Shown here in pieces: positions 1-10,772 of a stretch of 64,000 nucleotides of DNA. The position numbers and the translations under genes are program-made. The notes beneath the pieces were generated by a model, which saw nothing but the letters and a program-made list of their open reading frames with translations, ran no database searches and was not told where the DNA came from. The stretch spans positions 1,860,001 through 1,924,000 of the forward strand of contig CM066310.1 of NCBI GenBank assembly GCA_033807695.1, read 5' to 3'. Position 1 is the stretch's first letter. The number at the start of each line of letters is the position of its first letter. The DNA comes from Daedaleopsis sinensis. Lineage: Eukaryota > Basidiomycota > Agaricomycetes > Polyporales > Polyporaceae.

Positions 1-30
1 ATACTTACTTGACTTCCCTTCTCCCGCCAG

Positions 31-337
31 GCCCCATCATGATGGTACAGACCTGCTACAACCCTTATTTAGGTCAGTTCTCATTGTCTTCATCCACTCA
101 ATGTTTCCGTACTCACCAGACGGACCGACAGGAACCGGGGCCACGACGTTTGCGGCATGTTACCGGTGCGTATTCCCATACATATTTGATGTTCCACTAT
201 TGATGCTACATCCTTCCAGGTACACTTTCGTGGATCGTCGAGGCGAGAGGTCTACGATATCAGGTACGATCTCCGTTCATACTCAACACGATCCACGTGT
301 CTGACTGGTCGCTGGCGACAGGAACTTGTCCTCATGA
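31..337 (+). CDS. Gene P1, unit A copy (5' exon outside window)
   Basis: Exons 2-5 of the small spliced gene described in full for unit B: 31-72, 120-165, 220-263 and 322-337. The first exon lies before the window. Intron 2 here is 1 bp longer than in units B, C and E, which has no effect on the reading frame. Confidence 0.4.
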
Positions 338-1057
338 CACAGACGTCGGTGCTGATGTCCGGAAGCAGAAGGCCGAGCAGCGGAGCCGGACTCTCTGAGT
401 CGGTCCAGCACTCGTCTGGTACGTCACTGTTGGCAGAGTCACGCTCGTATGGACTCGGCCTGATATATTTATGTGTTTGTGGATCCCAGGTTGTACAGCG
501 CCGGTGTGATGGCCGACCGGAGACGTACGCGGGTCGTGTAAGATGTAGGATACTTAGTTAGAGCGTAGACATGCTTACCGGAGGGCACAGTCGCTACTCG
601 CAGAGGGAGGCAGGCCTGCCGGGGTCGGAGACGTTGTAGGGAGCACGGCGGTAGCAGGTACTTGATTAGTCCCGACCGGGTGGCGGGAGACGGACACGTG
701 CGGTAGAGACCCGCGACAACCTTGAGGAACGAGCGATCGCCACTAGCGCACGAGGGGAGCCATCCTGGCAGTACCACGTGTACTGTATTCCGGGTCCGGG
801 GTGGTAGCAGAGCAGCGGGGACATACCTATAGACAGCCTGTGTATCGCCTGAGCATGATGTACTAGCTTACCATGATAGTTCAATGAATATCTCAGATTT
901 CATACAGCAGAGAGCGAAGGCACTCACACACGCTGGGATGCCCCATAGTGACTTACGCGGTCGTCTTGTAGGGACTCGACGTTGATGTTAGAATTACACA
1001 GAAGTACACAGTGCGAATGACACGTACATGTATACGCTAAGAAACTTGAACGACTCT
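338..1057. other. P1-N interval, unit A
   Basis: The interval lies between the stops of convergent P1 and N. It holds open minus-strand stretches with coding-like composition (about 570-780, with a GTAAGC donor near 572 and a CTAAC branch-like word). I could not join them into a supported gene. The interval may simply be 3' untranslated sequence of both genes. Confidence 0.4.
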
Positions 1058-2846
1058 CTACGAGTCGGTGTCCATGTCAGCGTCACAGACTTCGTCCTTG
1101 TCTGCGTTAGCACATTCGGTAGCAGGTTGGTGGAGAGGTGAGCACGAGACACCGCTGCGCGCACCCATATCATTGCGCGAACGCGAGCACACCAGAACAG
1201 TGTACGGCACCTTCTGGTCCACGTCTGCAATGTCGAGCTGCGGGAAGCTCTTCTGGTTGAACGCAATGCCGAACCAGTCCTCAAGCGACCTATCCTCGTA
1301 CATCGACATCGACGCGCCCAGCACGTCGGCAGCGTGCTTCACGACCGTCAGCGCGCGCCGCTTGATGCGCACAGAGCGCTGCCAGCTCTCGAGCACGGCG
1401 CCCGACGAGCTCAGAACGCGCCTTGGCGGGTGAGGTGCGCGCGCGCAGGGCGGCGACGTTAACTGTGTGAACATTGAGGAGGTCAGTCACGCATTCTATG
1501 ATCTATCGAGCGAAGAGCATGGACGTACGCGCAGACGAGCTCGGTCGACACATCGTTCTTGCGCTCGCACATCGCAGATCGCGGGAGGGAGAGCATGCGA
1601 TGGGGGAGCGCGGGCACGTCGCAACCACAGGCGCGGCGAAGATCAGCACCGTTCAGTCGCGCTGCGTGTTGGCTCGCAACACGCGGCTCGAAGACGTCGT
1701 ACGCTAGGCGGCGGGGAGACGGACGGGAACACGATGAGGGTGAAGTCGACCTCCTCCGTGGGACCCACCTGAGAGCCCTCGGAGGACGACTCGAATTGCG
1801 AGGACTCGGACTCGTCGATGTCCTCGATTTCCGGGGATGCCACGCTCGCCGCCTCCGTGTTGCATACCGGATCGCCGTAGGCATCCACGACGGGGGTCGT
1901 CGCTCGGGAAGGCGGCACCTCCTGGCTCGAGCGGTTGAACAAGACATAGCGCCACGCCGGCTGGAGGAAGTTGAAGACGGGCCCGAGCTCCTCGAACCCG
2001 CGCGTGCCGAGGAGAGAGACGTACGGCCGTGTTTGCACAGGGTCGGCGGAGAGGGACGTACGGATGGTGGTCTCAATGGACCGGGTGATCTCCTTGATGT
2101 CTTCTGCGGACCGCCGGGGAACAGGCCGGGGCTGCTCGTCTTCGGCGATGGGGGCGGGGCGGGGAGAGGGCGATGGAGCGGGTGGGGACGGTGGCGGGGG
2201 AGCGACTGCCTTCGACTTGCCTTTCGCTGAGCGGGCACGGGTGGTCGAGGCTTGTTTCTTGGTCGCGGCCCGCTTGCGCGGAGCCGCCGTGGTGGGGGCG
2301 GGAGCGTTGGGAGCAGCACTGAGTATCGGAAGGGCGAGCTCAGCGCATGGGAGGTATCATAGGGGGAGTAGAGGACATACACGTTGCTAGACGAAGCTGT
2401 TGGTTGGGCGTCCTTGCGACCCCACTTGAGGGGAGGCGCCGGGACGGGAGCGGGGAGAGCGACGGGGACTTGGTTTGGGGGTTGGGCGACGCTGGTTTGG
2501 GAGTCTGAGAACGGGGAACGCGATGTACGAGCGGGCGATGGACTTACACGTTGCTCGTCGACGCCTCGGCCGTAGCTACCGCCTGACTGGCGGTGTTCCG
2601 TCGGCGACGGCCAACCACCATTGACGCGACCTCGCCGAGGAATCGACCAGATCGCATCCTCATGGTTGGAGGAACGTCTGCCGCACCCGTCTGGGTCGCG
2701 TTATTCGCGACTGGGGGTGCGGCGGGGACGTTGTTAGTATTGCCTGAGAGCCTGGTTAGGTGTGGCCCAGGTTGAGATTTCCTAACCAGCGAGCACTCAC
2801 CATTGTTGGCGCGGGTTGAGCTTCTGGTAACACGACGGGTGAACAT
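1058..2846 (-). CDS. Gene N: multi-exon basic/acidic nuclear-looking protein, unknown
   Basis: I do not recognise the family. The start ATG at 2846 begins MFTRRVTRSSTRANN. Exons 2846-2801, 2743-2548, 2491-2381 and 2318-1769 join in frame at GT-AG introns (GTGAGT, GTAAGT and GTATGT donors) and give 301 residues. These comprise a basic N-terminus, a Pro/Ala linker, a Lys/Arg/Ala-rich segment (RKRAATKKQA) that could be a nuclear localisation signal, an aromatic segment around GPVFNFLQPAW, and an acidic Ser/Glu tract. The last exon (to the stop at 1058) encodes a compact segment including LEDWFGIAFNQKSFPQLDIA. Junctions between 1769 and about 1410 are uncertain; either one more exon with an AAG acceptor joins them, or the two halves are separate genes. 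No indel falls in the well-supported exons in any copy. Confidence 0.5.
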
Positions 2847-3473
2847 GGTACTAGACAGTGAGGTGTGGTGTGGTAGGAGATATGAGATGGGCGGGAGGAA
2901 ATGCGCCGAGGGCACGGAGGACAAGTGTGGATGATGGTGGATGGTAAGAGAAAAGTGATGAGAGCCAGTAGGCGCCTCAACTGGTCCGGTTTTGAGCAAC
3001 AATAAGCGAGGCCACCGGCCGGCCCTTGCACAATGCGCCGGCGCCTAAACCATGCTTCTTCAGGCGGAGTGGGCCACCCTCGCTGGCTCGCTGCTTCTAG
3101 GGTACTAGCATTTCGCATAGCCTTAACAGAGATCTCAAAGCTCTGTAGTTGTATTCTAGAGGCTGTAAAAGTGTGCAGCAAGTCTGTGCGTTCACGGCTT
3201 TGGCAGCTGTCGGAGGTTCAAATGAGTCGGACTCGTCCGGCGGGTCTAGGCAGCATGACAACTCACCGGCGTCCGTCCGTACGGTCTTCATCCGGATATA
3301 CTCTCTATCCCTCACTTTTTCATCGCACTACACTGTGAAAGCACTCACAAGCGCTGTCGTCCGTCGATCGATTCGCAATGGCCTCCTGTCCTATAGCATT
3401 GTGGAGGTGGGTCTGAGCAAGTAAGTATTAACCTGATGTCATCCTCATTTACACGACGACATCCCGATACTGC

Positions 3474-3511
3474 AAGCGAAAGCGCATGACAACGCCACTC
3501 CGCTTTCGCTT
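3474..3511. other. Hairpin with CGCTTT repeats
   Basis: AAGCGAAAGCG is followed after 16 nt by CGCTTTCGCTT, giving an 11-bp perfect stem; the right arm continues as CGCTTT repeats. It is present in every unit at the same place and could act in an RNA 3' end or as a structured DNA site. The role is not known. Confidence 0.6.
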
Positions 3512-5300
3512 TCGCTTTGGCTGAGCCTGGACCACTGTCGGGTGCGGGTGTTGGTAGACAGTCTGCACGGACCTGTTCAGAGTAGTTCTCGCCGTGCCTG
3601 TGTTACTAGTCTGGACAAAGGAGCTGCCTAAGAGGTCTGAGGGTCGGTTCTTGTCGGTTTTGTTGTTCCGCCGACGAGGAACAAGGGCGTCGTCATCCTA
3701 CGTAGCAGCACTGCCACTGAAGTCTCGTATCGCCCCCGCCTCCCGGTCCGGACGGGACGGGGGAGCGCTAGCGCCAGCAGCACGGTATCGCCTCCGATTG
3801 TGCTCGTGTCCACGACGATCTGAGTGACTGACAGCGATGACGTCCGCGTCTCCTCCCGCCGCCCGCAGACGAGCCTTGCGGATCGCTGACCTTACTGACT
3901 TTCCAGGGGCCAGAAGGCGCACGGAGCCAGAAGGCGCACGGGGTGCTCGCAGCTACTGTGAGGGGGGTGGACGCACGGAGGGTCTGCAGCTCGGGTGAGG
4001 GGGCTGGACGCAGCTCGCACTCGACGCAGCTCGCCTCGACGCAGACATCGCATACAGGTGAGTCTGCTACTACAGTCCCTCTCCTCTCCTCTCCCCTCCC
4101 CTCCCCTCGCGTCGCCCCAGTCCGCCCTCCGTGCACGCTCCCGCCGCCCGTCCCCGCCGGATCGTCCGCGAGCGGCCACCACCTCGCAGCCAACCGCGTC
4201 CACACAGCGAACACTCGGAGCAGCCCGCATCTGCAGAAGCAACGTGCGTGTATGCGCGATCATATCCGTGCGCGATCATATCCGTCGTCTGACCCTCTTG
4301 TCCAACAACACGCACCTCCCACCCAGTCCGCCCGTCCGGATCGTCCTCCAGAGCTTCGCACCCTCTGCGCGATTGCACCGTCGATCGCCCCCCGACACCC
4401 CGTCCTCCGCGCGTCTTGCCATCCGGAACGTCTTCTGGCAGCCGCCACCTCTCCGCTCGCCGCTCCGTCAGCACCCTGTGTGCCGTACGTCGCAGTGATG
4501 CAGAACGTACTCACTTTCGAGCGTATAGCCGCCCGCGCCTTCGAGCCCTCCGACTCCGCCACATCCGCCCCGGCGACAGCACGACCGCGTCCACCTTGGA
4601 CCTGCAACAGACACGTAACAGTCAGTCATCGATTCGACCCAGATCCTTTCGACAGTGCACTCATCTTGACTTGTCAGCGTCCGCCATCGTCTCCGACCGC
4701 ACGCCGCGCCGCCGCCGCCGTCGCCCGCCAGGACAGCGTCCGATAGCCCGGAATTGGCCACGAACGTCCGGAACGAGATCCGTCGCCGCCGTCGCCGCAC
4801 GCGCGAGTGGCCAGCGTGTGCGCACAGCCTGCGCCGACCTGTGGGTTTGTAAAGGCGCATTGCCTAGCCCATCATGCGCACCTTGCGATCAGCGCCGCAT
4901 GCCGCCGGCGCCGTCCGTCCAGCCACTCCGGGGGACACGGAAGCGACTGCGCTCTCGCTATCACCCACCCCGAGTAGAGCCGCCTCTCGCTATCACCCAC
5001 CACGAGCCGCCGTGTCTGCAGACGACGTGAGTCAGAGACGTTCCGGATGACGTCCAAACGGGGTATACTCATCTTGAAAGCGATCAGGTAGATCGCCGCC
5101 GCCGAATCCGTCGTCTCGCGACGACGCGGCGCGTTCCGCTGTCACGCACTCCGCACAGAGCCCGCATCCATGCAGCACCGTCGCGATCAGCCCTGTCTCC
5201 AGACGCGGTAAGCGGGAGAGGTCGAGGGTGATTGCAAAATGGGGTGTACTCACTGCGAAAGCGACGCAGGAGACCGCCGCCGCCGGACGAGTCCTTGCCC

Positions 5301-5905
5301 GACGACCTCGGTGTCCCGCCGGCCCGCAGACCCCCGCCAGCGACGGGGCACTCGATCAGGTGCACTGGCGGCGCGTGCGTTGAGAGTGCCCGCGCTCGCC
5401 GGCGCCGGAGCTTCGTGTCCGTGCCGTGCACACACGCGTCGCGTCGCGTCGTCCGAGCTTTGTTCCGCGCCAGCGCTGCTACACGTCTCCCGCTAGCTCG
5501 CCGTCTCTCGACGTTGCTCCTGTTGTGCCTCGTGCCACAGGCGAGTCGCGATCGTGCGACGTACGCTCCGGACAAGCCCATGCGAGGCCGCCGCCGTACG
5601 AGTCGTTTCGCGAGTCGCGACGATCTCGGTGTCCCGCCGGCCTGCAGACCCCCGCCAGCGACGGGGCACTCGATCAGGCGCACTGGCGGCGCGTGCGTTG
5701 AGAGTGCCTGCGCTCGCCGGCGCCGGAGCTTCGTGTCCGTCCCGTGCACACACGCGTCGCGTCGCGTCGTCCGAGCTCTGTTCCGCGCCAGCGCTGCTAC
5801 ACGTCTCCCGCTAGCTCGCCGTCTCTCGACGTTGCTCCTGTTGTGCCTCGTGCCACAGGCGAATCGCCATCGTGCGACGTACGCTCCGGACAAGCCCGTG
5901 CGAGT
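5301..5905. repeat. 318-bp direct duplication, unit A
   Basis: Two adjacent, nearly identical copies with a period of 318 bp (copy 1 starts 5301, copy 2 starts 5619). The period is a multiple of three, so frames continue through both copies on each strand. Less similar sequence flanks the pair. Confidence 0.9.
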
Positions 5906-8032
5906 GGCCACGCCGCCGTCGCCGCCGGGAACGTCTGAGGGCCGCGTGTCCCTGTGCGCGACGAAGCCGACGTGGCGCGCGCTCGTCGTCGGCGGATCGT
6001 GTCCCTGCTCGTCGCGTGAGCCGTCCGCGAGTTGACGATGGGCGCAGGGATGTACTCACATGCCCACACGCTGGCTCCAGACGACACCACTGGCGGACGC
6101 CGACGACGAGCGAGCGCCATGGACGTGCACGAGGTGGGTGGGCAGGAGGACGACGCGCACGCCCCCCGAAAGTGATCGGGCTGCTCCTCCGAGCCTCCAG
6201 GTGAGGGTGAGTCGCGATGACGCGACGCACGAGCATGGCAACGCTCGGCGGCCCGTGCGAGTAGGTACTACGCTGTCGCCGTCGGGAACGCTCGAGGGCC
6301 GCCACGCGTCCTTCGAGAGGAGGAGAATAGGTGAGTCGCCGTTCGGCACCAGACGCGAACAACGCACACACCTGCGGGAACGTCGCGTGTGACTCGTCGA
6401 CGTCGAGGACTCGCCGTGTCGGCGATGTGTTGCTTGTAGGTCAGTGTCATGGGATACCTGCACGCCGCCTGAGTCATTCCCGAGTCGATAGCGGGTGGTA
6501 GGACACACTCACCATGCACCCAAGCTGGCTGCAGACGGCAGGAATGGCCGAGGCGGACGACAGATGCGGGCGGGGGAGATGGACAGGACGATCGTGGTGG
6601 ACGACGGAGTCGCGACGGACGACGGAGGGCGGGGGACAGACGGCGGACGCGTGCTCGGGGGACGCAAGCACGAGGTGGGTGGTGGGTGGGTGGGGAGAAC
6701 GGCGAGTAGTACGTCTCGCCTCTGCCCGCGCACGTCCCCCGAAATTGATCGGCAATTCCTCCAGATCTCCAGATGAAGTCGCTCCGTGCGGCGTCGTGCG
6801 CCGGCTGGCCTCGCACGCAGAACACCCGTGCTGCATACGATCGCGCGCGGCGGGAAGCCCGGCCGTTGCGACCCGCGAAAATGGCTGTTCGGATGGTCGG
6901 GGACTCGGACTCGGGTCCCGGTATAGACCGTTCTACGTAGTCCCCTGTGTACGTCGTCCCCCAATACTACTCCTGTTCTACCGCGGCGAGAGACACGACT
7001 CTGCCAAGTTGTAGGCCGGAAGTTCTTGCACAGCGCAGATGGATGTCTGCACACGGCGGCCTGAAGCCCATTGTCCTCTCCTTCCATCAGCTTGAGAGAC
7101 TTCCCCGCGTCGTCGCATTGACGTGCAATGGACGCGCACCTGCTCGCGCGGTCTCCGGGCTGGCCGAGGAGGTGCTGCGGCATCCGTCCCGACCCTGAAG
7201 ACCCTGTGGCTGACGGTGTGAACATCCGACTCGTGAGCTCTCCGCTCAGATGCCTCCGGCTCCCCGCCTCTGCGTGTCTGCAGAGCCAGAGTCAGTGTGA
7301 GTAGAGTGTAAGACACCGTGAGCACCCATAATCAGTGAGGAACAGCTCGTATGTTGATGCCCTCGAAGCTCATGTGCAGACCGTGTTCGTGCAACGCAAT
7401 GCATCATGTCGTCATCCCCAGTCAGGCGCGTACCTGACCAAAGGATTGGAAGATTGTGAAAATACTCAGAGCATCTTACGTCTCGGCTCGCCACTTCTCT
7501 CTGCATTCATGTCAATGATTTTCCATTCCATATGTGCGACAATTTTGTGTGCCAATCCTGACTGTCACAGCTTCGAGAGTCCGAGGGCAGTGTGCTCACT
7601 CAACTTATCTACCTACCTCCCCCACAAGCTACTGGCTTGCAACAGAATACTATAGTTGATGAGCTCGAGAACAGTTCACCAAAGAGTGCAGCCCTCGCTC
7701 AAGACACTCCGAGTCCCTACTCGGTTCCTGTCAGTGAGGAGGCTGCTCGTAGTCTGGACCCAGTAGTGCCGATCAGAATTCCAGAGAAATGTCACACCGT
7801 CAGGGTGGTTATCCCGACTATCGTGTGCAGTTGTTCCGACTCGGGAGTCCTCGAGGGTACAAACTCTCCAAGTCGGGCACGCATTTCCCTGACAACAAGA
7901 AATCTGGTATTACAACGGAAATGTAATGTAAGACAGACAACACAAGACTTGTTCGCAAGCACGGCTCGGTCAATTAGTTACAAATTGAGAAATGACGCAA
8001 TGTCCCGTCCCAGAGCCGCGTCGCACACGCGC

Positions 8033-8655
8033 TCAGTCCACAATCGGGTCCTCCGGGTCCTCCGCGCCCTCGACAACATACGCTGGTGTCTTCGGCCCAA
8101 GCTTCGGCTTGCCGTCGCGCCTGCGCCGAGGGCGAACGAACGTGCCCGTGGTGTTGCGCGGGGCCGTCTTGCGTTTGTGTGCGCAGAGAGGAGCCGGCGC
8201 GAACAGGTCCGGATAGTGCGCCGCGAGCTGTCGCTCGCTGTCCGTCACCGGCACGAACTTCAGGACCTTCTCGTCCCAGAGTTCCTGGAGACGGCGCAGG
8301 GTTGCAGTGCCACCCGTGACCTTGCTGAGGTTCGTGAAGGTGAGACCGCGCGGCCAGCCGACGAGTTGGTAGCCGTAGACACGGACGACAATGTCGTTGT
8401 AGTCCTCGAGCGTCCACCACATGGCCGCGAACGGGTCCCCGGTGCGATGCTCTAAGAAGCGAGACAGGTTCGAGATGGATGCGGGGCAGGAAGGTCGCAA
8501 AGATACTCACTGAGATCGTCATCCATGACGGCACGCAAATCACCCCGCTTCTCAGAACGAGTGTCGCTGTACTGGGGCTTGTCGTCTGGAGGAGGAGGAG
8601 TGTAGACGACAGAGCTCCCGGTCTCCGGGTCGATGTAAGTGAATGTGAGCGGCAT
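8033..8655 (-). CDS. Gene G: 187-aa two-exon protein with GWP motif, unknown
   Basis: Exon 1 is 8655-8511 (MPLTFTYIDPETGSSVVYTP..., proline-rich, ending at a GTGAGT donor). A 59-bp intron ends in TTAG, and exon 2 is 8451-8033. The frame is continuous for 187 residues. The middle has WWTLEDYND and a GYQLVGWPRGLTFTNLSKV block of the kind found in uncharacterised proteins that many mushroom-forming fungi encode in multiple copies (from memory, not searched). The C-terminus is basic, then acidic. A TATA-like TATTTAAA lies about 65 nt upstream of the ATG. Among copies, indels are confined to the leader and the 3' flank, and substitutions in the exons are few. Function and location are unknown; the basic stretch RPRRRRDGKPK could bind nucleic acid or direct nuclear import. 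Confidence 0.7.
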
Positions 8656-8984
8656 GGCAGGGAAGTGCGCAACTGCGAGTGTCAGGATGGCGTGAGACTC
8701 TGAGTCGATGCGGTCGGTTTAAATAGTACCGTACGGCGGACACCCTCGATCTGTAGACTACATAGTCCACCTGTAGCATAACAAGGTTGAGTCAAACGAT
8801 GCATAAGTACTCGAGATGTATGATGATTATAGTACGGACCGAGTATCCTACAATGTCTGAATTTGCGAGCTGGACTAGAAATTATTGAGTATAATTTATT
8901 TATATGTTATCATACCCTCAGGCACTCTCCTTTCGCCCAGGTCCTGGGCCGACGACGAGTCCGATTGGCCTAGAGTTCTCTGCA
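8656..8984. other. G-M1 intergenic, unit A
   Basis: Holds the gene G leader and TATA-like box and an AT-rich stretch (about 8840-8925) that is unlike the rest of the GC-rich unit. The equivalents are 18317-18645, 28041-28361 and 55342-55670. No gene seen. Confidence 0.5.
8718..8725 (-). promoter_or_regulatory. TATA-like box of gene G
   Basis: TATTTAAA on the minus strand, about 65 nt before the gene G start codon. It is conserved in all four copies, including unit C, where the leader is 8 bp shorter. Confidence 0.5.
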
Positions 8985-9400
8985 TCATAAGATTACAACC
9001 CGAATGCATATCACTTCGAGATCAACCAGTTGCCCAGCCGTCCAGTCTGAGTCCTGTGTGCACCACCGGCACCAAATTGTAGCCTTTGCCCAACAATCGT
9101 TCAGCTTCTCGACGACGGATCGGAGAGCATGAACACGTACGAGGGGCGGTTGCTCCTCGATGTGCTCGCGGGTGCCATCGGACATGTGCCGGTGCGAAGT
9201 GCCGTTGCCAGTGATCGGCGACTTGGAAAAGCTGCGATTCGCTAGGCAGACATGAATGTTTGTGTATCCATTTAGAGCAGTATGCTGAAGACGGGAAAGT
9301 ACGTACCATGAATGTTGACAGCCAGAACGGAAGTCCGACGAGCCCGGCGCGAGGTTATTTTGAGCGGGGGGCCGGCGAGTGCCGCTGCGAGCGCGCGCAT
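8985..9400 (-). CDS. Gene M1: possible 116-aa two-exon protein, unknown
   Basis: Exon 1 is 9400-9307 (MRALAAALAGPPLKITSRRA), followed by a GTACGT donor, a 65-bp intron ending in CTAG, and exon 2 at 9241-8985 with an open frame to TGA. The first residues resemble a short mitochondrial or secretory leader, but this is weak. Exon 2 contains HMSDGTREHIEEQPP. In the unit C copy a competing frame gains an early stop while this frame keeps its length, which favours it. The gene is transcribed away from P1 across a short shared promoter. I cannot assign a function, and a non-coding spliced transcript is the alternative. Confidence 0.35.
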
Positions 9401-9495
9401 CTGGAGACCCCATAAATACTAGAGTGTGAGGTGATTCAAGTCCCTCAGGCTCGCTCACCTCCCCCACTCACCTCCCCCACTCACCACCCCTCCCG
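9401..9495. promoter_or_regulatory. Divergent M1/P1 promoter interval
   Basis: 95 bp between the two start codons. A single CCATAAATACTAG element (about 9410-9420) can serve as a TATA box in either direction, and short CTCACCTCCCC repeats follow on the P1 side. The same interval recurs at 19062-19156, 28778-28872 and 56087-56181. Confidence 0.4.
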
Positions 9496-10052
9496 ATGTC
9501 CTCTCCTCCTCGACGCTCGACACGGCCTCCTCGACGCTCGACACGGCCTCCTCGATGCTCGACACGTCGTGCTCGACGTCCACGTTGCCTGCTCACTGTC
9601 TCCCTCGACATCTGCGCCGGGACACTGCTCGACGTCGAACCTCTTCCACGTCTACTCACCTCGTGAGCTGGACGAGTCATCGTATTGTGAGTATTCATCT
9701 CGAGGCCATGAACGAGATACTTACTTGACTTCCCTCCTCCCGCCAGGCCCCATCATGATGGTACAGACCTGCTACAACCCTTATTTAGGTCAGTTCTCAT
9801 TGTCTTATCCACTCAATGTTTCCGTACTCACCAGACGGACCGACAGGAACCGGGGCCACGACGTTTGCGGCATGTTACCGGTGCGTATTCCCATACATAT
9901 TTGATGTTCCACTATTGATGCCACATCCTTCCAGGTACACTTTCGTGGATCGTCGAGGCGAGAGGTCTACGATATCAGGTACGATCTCCGTTCATACTCA
10001 ACACGATCCACGTGTCTGACTGGTCGCTGGCGACAGGAACTTGTCCTCATGA
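9496..10052 (+). CDS. Gene P1: small spliced Arg/Pro-rich protein, unknown
   Basis: I do not recognise this protein. Exons are 9496-9662, 9747-9788, 9835-9880, 9935-9978 and 10037-10052. All four introns are GT-AG, and the frame stays open across every junction to give about 104 residues. The N-terminus repeats an RSTRPPR heptapeptide three times, encoded by a 21-bp DNA repeat. The C-terminus is polar (ends in DIRNLSS). The start is the first ATG after a TATA-like ATAAATA about 80 bp upstream, in an interval shared with divergent gene M1. Indels among the five copies support the model: a 1-bp indel falls in intron 2 and a 3-bp indel in exon 1. The role is unknown. The same exons are partly open in a second frame, so the frame choice rests on the ATG and the indel pattern. 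Confidence 0.45.
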
Positions 10053-10772
10053 CACAGACGTCGGTGCTGATGTCCGGAAGCAGAAGGCCGAGCAGCGGAG
10101 CCGGACTCTCTGAGTCGGTCCAGCACTCGTCTGGTACGTCACTGTTGGCAGAGTCACGCTCGTATGGACTCGGCCTGATATATTTATGTGTTTGTGGATC
10201 CCAGGTTGTACAGCGCCGGTGTGATGGCCGACCGGAGACGTACGCGGGTCGTGTAAGATGTAGGATACTTAGTTAGAGCGTAGACATGCTTACCGGAGGG
10301 CACAGTCGCTACTCGCAGAGGGAGGCAGGCCTGCCGGGGTCGGAGACGTTGTAGGGAGCACGGCGGTAGCAGGTACTTGATTAGTCCCGACCGGGTGGCG
10401 GGAGACGGACGCGTGCGGTAGAGACCCGCGACAACCTTGAGGAACGAGCGATCGCCACTAGCGCACGAGGGGAGCCATCCTGGCAGTACCACGTGTACTG
10501 TATTCCGGGTCCGGGGTGGTAGCAGAGCAGCGGGGACATACCTATAGACAGCCTGTGTATCGCCTGAGCATGATGTACTAGCTTACTATGATAGTTCAAT
10601 GAATATCTCAGATTTCATACAGCAGAGAGCGAAGGCACTCACACACGCTGGGATGCCCCATAGTGACTTACGCGGTCGTCTTGTAGGGACTCGACGTTGA
10701 TGTTAGAATTACACAGAAGTACACAGTGCGAATGACACGTACATGTATACGCTAAGAAACTTGAACGACTCT
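10053..10772. other. P1-N interval, unit B
   Basis: Equivalent of 338-1057, with no separate gene supported. A few substitutions and no indels relative to unit A were seen. Confidence 0.4.

Larger units (their letters stand above)
2847..8032. other. GC-rich unresolved block, unit A
   Basis: About 5.2 kb between gene N and gene G. Long open stretches occur on both strands because the DNA is GC-rich and stop-poor, so length alone is no evidence here. Visible structure includes: a hairpin-forming word pair near 3474-3511; a pyrimidine tract at 4075-4112; a 318-bp duplication from 5301; and minus-strand GTGAGTAC-like donors near 4511, 5253, 6058 and 6512, each followed about 40-60 nt downstream by an AG. 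A two-exon minus-strand reading frame starting MEWKIIDMNAERSGEPRR (ATG at 7531, intron near 7479-7434, about 79 aa) is the best small-gene candidate. The 3.4-4.3 kb part takes frameshifting indels in unit E and is probably not coding. Confidence 0.5.
1..9716 (+). repeat. Tandem array unit A (~9.7 kb)
   Basis: First of five units in a direct array. The sequence from position 1 recurs at 9717, 19378, 29091 and 56403 with only scattered substitutions and small indels. Unit A starts inside gene P1, because the phase is set by the window edge. It carries the rest of P1, gene N, the GC-rich block, gene G and gene M1, followed by the start of the next P1. The boundary used here is arbitrary; any phase would describe the array equally well. 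No transposase, terminal inverted repeat or rRNA sequence was seen in the unit. Confidence 0.97.

Noticed and set aside
1483..2382. A 299-codon minus-strand frame rich in Pro/Arg/Ser
   Set aside because: It is mostly the wrong-frame shadow of gene N exon 4. Only its last third might be used, as the uncertain exon discussed for gene N.
3943..4746. A 267-codon + strand open frame in the GC-rich block (and its copies)
   Set aside because: Unit B and unit E carry length changes that alter or truncate it, and its composition is that of non-coding GC-rich sequence.
5084..6035. Long Arg/Pro-rich open frames of about 270 codons on both strands over the 318-bp repeat
   Set aside because: They overlap each other on opposite strands in stop-poor GC-rich DNA, have low-complexity composition and contain plausible introns. 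Length is not evidence here.
7592..8455. A 287-codon + strand frame antisense to gene G
   Set aside because: Its second half is the complement of gene G exon 2, which has far better splice and conservation support. A 6-bp insertion in unit C lies in its first half.
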